In this document: positions 59,458-64,000 of the stretch, piece by piece
How the letters are laid out: each line of letters starts with the position of its first letter
How positions within the stretch are numbered: the first letter of the stretch is position 1
Assembly: GCF_000276665.1 (NCBI RefSeq)
Contig: NW_004955416.1
Span: 4,541,580 to 4,605,579, forward strand
Direction: 5' to 3'
Length of the DNA: 64,000 nt
From: Chinchilla lanigera
Lineage: Eukaryota; Chordata; Mammalia; Rodentia; Chinchillidae
The notes under the pieces: generated by a model
Told to the model about the DNA's origin: nothing
Seen by the model: the letters and a program-made list of their open reading frames with translations, nothing else
Database searches by the model: none
Made by a program: the position numbers and the translations under genes

Positions 59458-59979
59458 GACTAATGGCATTAAAAATCCCCTTCCCCCAGCAAGGTTGTTA
59501 TTTAGGAGAAATAGTGTGTCAGCCATAACTGACTCTTACTGTTGTGCAACCAGGGAGCATGGTGAAAAACAGAGGGCCCATATGTCCAAAGGGAGGAACC
59601 AGTATAGGTACATTTTGAGGGGTTGAAGAGCTGATGTCAAGGCATGCTAAATGATTATTTGAATATCTAGGGCAGCAGCACTTCTCAGGGAGCCCTGGGT
59701 TGGGGTGCTAGGCACCTGCTGGAAAGCTGGAGCACCGAGCATGTGCGGAGAGCCAGGCCAGTGGACTAGTGAGGCTAGAGTCAGAAGACACATTGTCAAA
59801 TTATACTACTTTCTTCAGGATTATTTTTCCCTGGGAAATTTAAAGGTTTTTTTCCCTTTCACTAAAAAAAACCAGTGTCTTGGGTATAAATATGTAAATA
59901 CCACAGACATGTATTGAAAGCTCCTCAAGCTTCCTATGCTGAATGGGCAGCTGTACCTTTTTTGGTTGTCTGGTTTTTA
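59458..59979. other. Unique DNA, no gene seen
   Basis: No gene or clear repeat. The stretch at 59690-59780 is slightly GC-rich. Confidence 0.4.
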
Positions 59980-60165
59980 AAAATCCAGTATTAGGGGGAT
60001 TGAACCAGGATCTTCACACTGAGCTACACCCCTCCAGCCCTTTTCTTCAATTTTGAAAGAGGAAATCACTTGCTCAATACATTGCCCAGGTAAGGCTTGA
60101 ACTTGTGGTCTTCCTGCCTCAATCTCCCGAATCCTGGGACTGTGTGAACCACCACACCAGACAAG
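59980..60165 (-). mobile_element. B1-dID composite SINE, minus strand
   Basis: On the minus strand: GTCTGGTGTGGTGGTTCACA and AGATTGAGGCAGGAAGACCA (B1 half), AAAATTGAAGAAAAGGGCTG (linker), then GGGTGTAGCTCAGTGTGAAG with a GGTTCAATCCCCC B box (ID half). The layout is the same as at 61345-61520. Confidence 0.85.
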
Positions 60166-60361
60166 CAGAATCTTGTGTTTCTGTTCAATCCTCCATCCCA
60201 GACCCATGTGCTTCCACAGTCGCCCTCCTCTCCTGGATCCTGGACCTGAGATTACCTCAGCTGACTTGCAGGGGCCTAAACTTTGTGAAAACATTTTTGC
60301 TTTTTTTTGTTTGTTTGTTTGTTTTCATTTTTGTTTTTAATTAATGTATAGTAAATGTATG
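60166..60361. other. Short unassigned stretch with (TTTG)n
   Basis: Unassigned DNA ending in TTTG repeats at about 60303-60323 just before the gap. Confidence 0.4.
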
Positions 60362-60638
60362 NNNNNNNNNNNNNNNNNNNNNNNNNNNNNNNNNNNNNNN
60401 NNNNNNNNNNNNNNNNNNNNNNNNNNNNNNNNNNNNNNNNNNNNNNNNNNNNNNNNNNNNNNNNNNNNNNNNNNNNNNNNNNNNNNNNNNNNNNNNNNNN
60501 NNNNNNNNNNNNNNNNNNNNNNNNNNNNNNNNNNNNNNNNNNNNNNNNNNNNNNNNNNNNNNNNNNNNNNNNNNNNNNNNNNNNNNNNNNNNNNNNNNNN
60601 NNNNNNNNNNNNNNNNNNNNNNNNNNNNNNNNNNNNNN
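60362..60638. other. Assembly gap (277 N)
   Basis: A run of N between a TTTG-rich stretch and an L1 3' region. Frames through it are artefacts. Confidence 1.
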
Positions 60639-61344
60639 TCTATTGTGCTTTAGAATGTTTATGAGGTAAGAGACAAGAGTTATTTCTCTTATCCAGCTGC
60701 ACACGTGTACCTACTAATCGTGTTCTCTCCATCTCTACCATCCCCTTAATCTTCCCAGGCTCTGGTAACAACGATTGCATCAGTATTTTTGAGATCAATG
60801 TTTTCTCTTCCATACATAAGTGAGAACTTTTATTTGTCTTTCTGTGTTTGACTTATTTAATTTAACAGCAGAAACTCCAGTTCCATCCATGATGTAAATG
60901 ACAGTATTTCATTTTTTTATGGCTGGATAATATTCCATTGTGTCTATACATTACCTTTTCTTTATTCATTGAATGGCCTCTAGGTTGACTCCATATCTTG
61001 GTTATTGGGAATAGTTTTTCAATAAATGTGGCTGCAGATGTCTCTTCAGTATACTAATTTCATTTCTTTTGGGTATGTACCCAGTAGCAGGATTGCTGGA
61101 TCACATAGCTGCTCTATTTCTAGTTTTATGAGGAAGCTCCATAGTGTTTTCCACAATGACTGTACTGATTTATATTCCCACCAATAATATATAAGAATTT
61201 CCCATTTTCTGCACCCTGTCTTTTGACAGAAGCTATTCTAAGTTAGGTCTTTGATAGAAGCCATTGTAAGTTGAGTGTGTTCATATGGCTTTAGGGTTTT
61301 CATTTGCGTCTCTTTGATGATTAGTAATGTTGAATATTTTTAAA
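60639..61344 (-). mobile_element. L1 LINE 3' part, minus strand
   Basis: The plus strand reads GGATAATATTCCATTGTGTC, then GTACCCAGTAGCAGGATTGC, then CATAGTGTTTTCCACAATGA. This is the reverse of the L1 ORF2 3' end. Frames are broken. It is older than the L1 at 58733 and its 3' end may extend into the gap. Confidence 0.85.
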
Positions 61345-61520
61345 ATATACTTGCTGGCTATATGTATATCTGTAATCCCAGCATACAGGGGGACTGAGGC
61401 AGGAAGACCAAAACTTCCAGCCCTAACTGGACAACTTACTGAGCAAGTGATTCCTTGTCTCAAAATTTAAGAAAAGTGCCGAGGAAGGACGGGGCTCAGT
61501 ATGAAGACCCTGGTTTAATA
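61345..61520 (+). mobile_element. B1-dID composite SINE, plus strand
   Basis: TTGCTGGCTATATGTATATC, then TGTAATCCCAGCATACAGGG, then GAGGCAGGAAGACC form the B1 half. AAGAAAAGTGCCGAGGAAGG, then GGGGCTCAGTATGAAGACCC form the ID-like half. It lies directly against the L1 at 60639-61344 and may have inserted into it. Confidence 0.8.
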
Positions 61521-61629
61521 GCTGTCTGAATGCTTTTCTATGAGGGCTTCCTATTAGCATTCCTGTCCTTGTACTCTATGTTTACTTCTCAGAGTTGCTC
61601 AGTGTAATGAGTTTGACTCACTTCCTAGC

Positions 61630-61745
61630 TCCTTGCCTTTGTACAATTTATAAAGTGCTTTAAAAAATACTATCTCATCTGGCCATTCTATCAATCTTGT
61701 GAAAGAGAATACATTTCACAGATGAGGAAACTGTGTCTCTTTTCA
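61630..61745 (-). repeat. MIR-like fragment
   Basis: The plus strand ends CATTTCACAGATGAGGAAAC followed by TGTGTCTC, preceded by AAAGTGCTTTAAAAAATAC. This is the MIR reverse-strand order. Confidence 0.65.
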
Positions 61746-62469
61746 GATTAGTTTGACTCACTCTTTTCTCTTTGCTTGGGCTTAATTTTTGCTAATAGAA
61801 TGTTAATTGATTCTGATAAGGTAGGTAATGGCTTCTTGGGCCAGCTGCCAATCTAAAATTACTTAAATAGAAAATAACTGAAATAATAATGGAATGATCT
61901 AGAAGACCCCCAAACCACAAATCCATAGTCTTCAAAGCCACAGAAAACTTGCCCATGCTGAAATAGATTGAAGGAGACCTCATGATCACAGAATAAATGA
62001 CAGTGAATAGTGGGCATCTGAATGTCACCAAGGGATTCTTCTCCAGGACGCTAAAGACTAAGGATGTGGCCTGAACTGGGATTCTACGCAGAGTCTGGAC
62101 TCAGTGAGCTGTCATCTAAAGCTGACATTAGCTTCTATTATTTGCCGGGGTTTTAAATTCTGTGCAGCAAGTGTCTCCAGGCTGTTTTGGCAAATATTAT
62201 AAAACTGCTGCTTTTCTTACATTGGGCTCAGGGCTTGAAGCTGCGTGAAAGCTTCCAACATTCCTCTGTTTGCTGATTTCATCATCAAAGAGTAGTGGTG
62301 CAGTGACACAGAAAAGGCCCATAGTATAAGCTCACAAAAAATAAGTTGCACTTGAAAAGCTTAATGGACATTTCTCTGGTGGTTTCATCTTGAGTATAAC
62401 AATGTTCTCCATAGTCTTTTAGGTGAACAAAGAATTTAATTCTCCCTCATGCCCAAATTGCGTTATTTA
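61746..62469. other. Unique DNA, no gene seen
   Basis: No gene or assigned repeat. Confidence 0.45.
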
Positions 62470-62474
62470 CCAGT

Positions 62475-62852
62475 TGTCTCAGTTACTTTTCTCTCATTGC
62501 TGGGACAAAATACCTAACCCCCAGAATTAAGGAAGGAAAGGTTTATTTAGCTCACAGTTTGTGAAGGTTTCAGTCCATACTTGGCTGGCTCCAAGGCAGA
62601 GTGGCACATGCAGAGGGCAATAGTTCATAGTGGCAGAAAACAGCAAAAGCAACAAGAGGAAAAATGGAAAAGTTGCAGAGGGCAAGCCTATTTCCCTCCC
62701 TTACATTATAGGCAGGGTACCTTCCCCAGGGTGGATGTAGCATTCACACCCATAATCCCATCATTGGATCATAAATCAATCAAAAACTCTAGAAGCCCAT
62801 CCCATGACTGCATGAGAATTTGAGATGGGGAGGCATCCATACACAAACCATA
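62475..62852 (-). mobile_element. Solo LTR, ERVL-MaLR type, with 5-bp target duplication
   Basis: On the minus strand the end reads GGACAAAATACC's complement and closes with AACTGAGACA. The plus strand begins TGTCTCAGTTACTTTTCTCT. An exact CCAGT lies on both sides (62470-62474 and 62853-62857), the 5-bp duplication expected for ERVL. It is close in sequence to the LTR at 3380-3756. No internal region is present. If the true LTR start is TGG rather than TAT, the right edge moves 3 bp to 62855. Confidence 0.88.
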
Positions 62853-62857
62853 CCAGT

Positions 62858-62964
62858 ATTCTTCTGAGACTAAAATGTAATTGAGAGTCTGCAAAATTAA
62901 ATGCTCTGATGTATAGTGAATCAGAAAAAAAGGGAAAGAGAATTCTTTCTTTAGAGCCTGCTGT
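62858..62964. other. Short unique spacer
   Basis: Nothing is recognised. Confidence 0.4.
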
Positions 62965-63150
62965 GTATAAGGGCTTTTCTTACTTTATTTTATGTAATTC
63001 TTACACAACCTGTGAAAATAGGTATTTTTATTTCTGCTTACTGGACAAGAAAACTGAGGCTCAAAGCAATTAAATGACTTTCCTAAGATCACACAGGTAG
63101 TCAGCAACATTGTCTTAGAAACTTTACCTGAGAATTCAAACTGTTTCACT
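62965..63150 (-). repeat. MIR SINE, minus strand
   Basis: The plus strand reads GACAAGAAAACTGAGGCTCA, then AAGCAATTAAATGACTTTCC, then TAAGATCACACAGGTAGTCA. This is the classical MIR reverse strand. Confidence 0.85.
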
Positions 63151-63661
63151 CTGCACATGGGCCCTTAGGTTTGAATCAGGACTCTATCAACATCAAGTAC
63201 TTCTTCAGTTTATCCTTGGAATACACAGTCCTTTAGGGTGACTCTCACAAATATCTAACCCAACATATGCTGTTTTCTGTACCTTTGAAGTTGTGTGTTG
63301 TTTAATTGTAATCTGGATTTGCAAGCTACATGTACCTTTTTCTCCAGATTTGCTACAGAAGTTGCCTCTAGTGGGAAGAATATGGGGGCTATGACTAACT
63401 GTCATGAATAGCCAATCAGGGAAAAGTATTTGTATTTGTAGCAGATGTGCCAAGTGAAATTTTAGACGTACACAGCATTTTACTTGAGAGCTAACTGATT
63501 TAGTAGGTCTAGGAGGCAGAGGCCTTCTGTTGCTCAACCCTCTCCACATGGTTACCTCTACAAAGCCAACACTCTCAAGGACAACTTTTGGGTTCTTTAG
63601 TAATGCAATTTGGTCAGGGGCAAAAGGAGTAGGATAGAGAACCAGAAATTTGTCTTCACTT
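63151..63661. other. Unassigned DNA under a long chance frame
   Basis: A 206-codon minus frame (63205-63825) spans this stretch and runs straight through the ID SINE at 63679-63764. It has no domain, so I do not call a gene. Some wording could be an old repeat, not assigned. Confidence 0.45.
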
Positions 63662-63678
63662 AGAATTGGTTGAGTTTT

Positions 63679-63764
63679 TTTCTTTTTTCTGGTACTGGAA
63701 ATTGAACTCACGACCTTGCACTTGCCAGGCAGGTGCTGTGCCGCTGAGCTAAATCCCCAGCCGC
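63679..63764 (-). mobile_element. ID-type SINE, minus strand, 17-bp target duplication
   Basis: The reverse strand shows GCGGCTGGGGATTTAGCTCA and a B box (GAGTTCAATTTCC). Flanks AGAATTGGTTGAGTTTT (63662-63678) and AGAACTGGTTGAGTTTT (63765-63781) differ at one base. Close in sequence to the copy at 28727-28833, so probably a recent insertion. Confidence 0.95.
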
Positions 63765-63781
63765 AGAACTGGTTGAGTTTT

Positions 63782-64000
63782 GGATGTGAGGTTGTGGTAT
63801 TTTTGGGTACAACAGTCTCTCCCATTCCACCTAAGTTTTCTTATCTTGTGATAATTCTAATCATGTGATTTTGACATTCCTGACATTGAAATGAGCATTT
63901 CTGGTTCCTCCATAGAGGGTAGGCTGACTTGTGACTATGGCTGTTCTATCACCTTCATACTTAGGACATAAAAAGTGATAGGTCTGTCTGGCTGTCTTGG
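63782..64000. other. Unique DNA at window end
   Basis: Nothing is recognised. Confidence 0.4.

Noticed and set aside
63205..63825. 206-codon open frame on the minus strand
   Set aside because: It runs through the ID SINE at 63679-63764 and its target duplications, has no recognisable domain, and its start lies outside any gene context. Chance frame.

Overview
This window looks like AT-rich nuclear DNA from a rodent, and I find no protein-coding gene, tRNA, rRNA or CRISPR array that I can support. The repeats point to the host. There are monomeric ID-type SINEs (tRNA-like, with A and B boxes), 7SL-derived B1 monomers, and three composite SINEs made of a B1 half followed by an ID half (B1-dID type). 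There are also several ERVL-MaLR LTRs and 5'-truncated L1s. B1-dID is known from Castoridae, Sciuridae, Gliridae and hystricognaths. With ID monomers of this form, my best guess is a beaver-like or other castorimorph rodent, but I cannot prove it. Two runs of N (708 and 277 bp) show a draft assembly.

Layout. 1-12 kb: an L1 3' end on the minus strand with a MaLR LTR nested in it, ID SINEs, two plus-strand MaLR LTRs and a long A-rich LINE-like relic. 12-16 kb: largely repeat-poor DNA with several dense, homeobox-rich blocks that read like conserved noncoding elements. 17-23 kb: a MaLR provirus relic with LTR, tRNA-Leu primer-binding site and internal remnant, then L2, MIR, B1-dID and another LTR, ending at an N gap. 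24-34.5 kb: mostly unique DNA with more enhancer-like blocks and a mariner transposase relic. 34.5-50 kb: AT-rich unique DNA with scattered MIR, L2 and old LINE fragments and an imperfect minisatellite. 50.5-52.3 kb: an L1 with the 5' inversion typical of twin priming, with a B1 near its inner junction. 54-64 kb: old L1M-like sequence, a MaLR LTR, B1, a clean L1 insertion with a 16-bp target duplication, B1-dIDs, another L1, a MaLR LTR and an ID SINE.

There are no genes here to work together. The likeliest functional content, if any, is cis-regulatory: the repeat-poor blocks at 12.4-15.1 kb and 31-34.1 kb suggest an intergenic or intronic desert near a developmental regulator. That is inference; conservation was not computed. 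Open reading frames up to about 200 codons occur, but they fall on repeats or unique AT-rich DNA and have no recognisable domains, apart from L1 ORF2 and mariner remnants.
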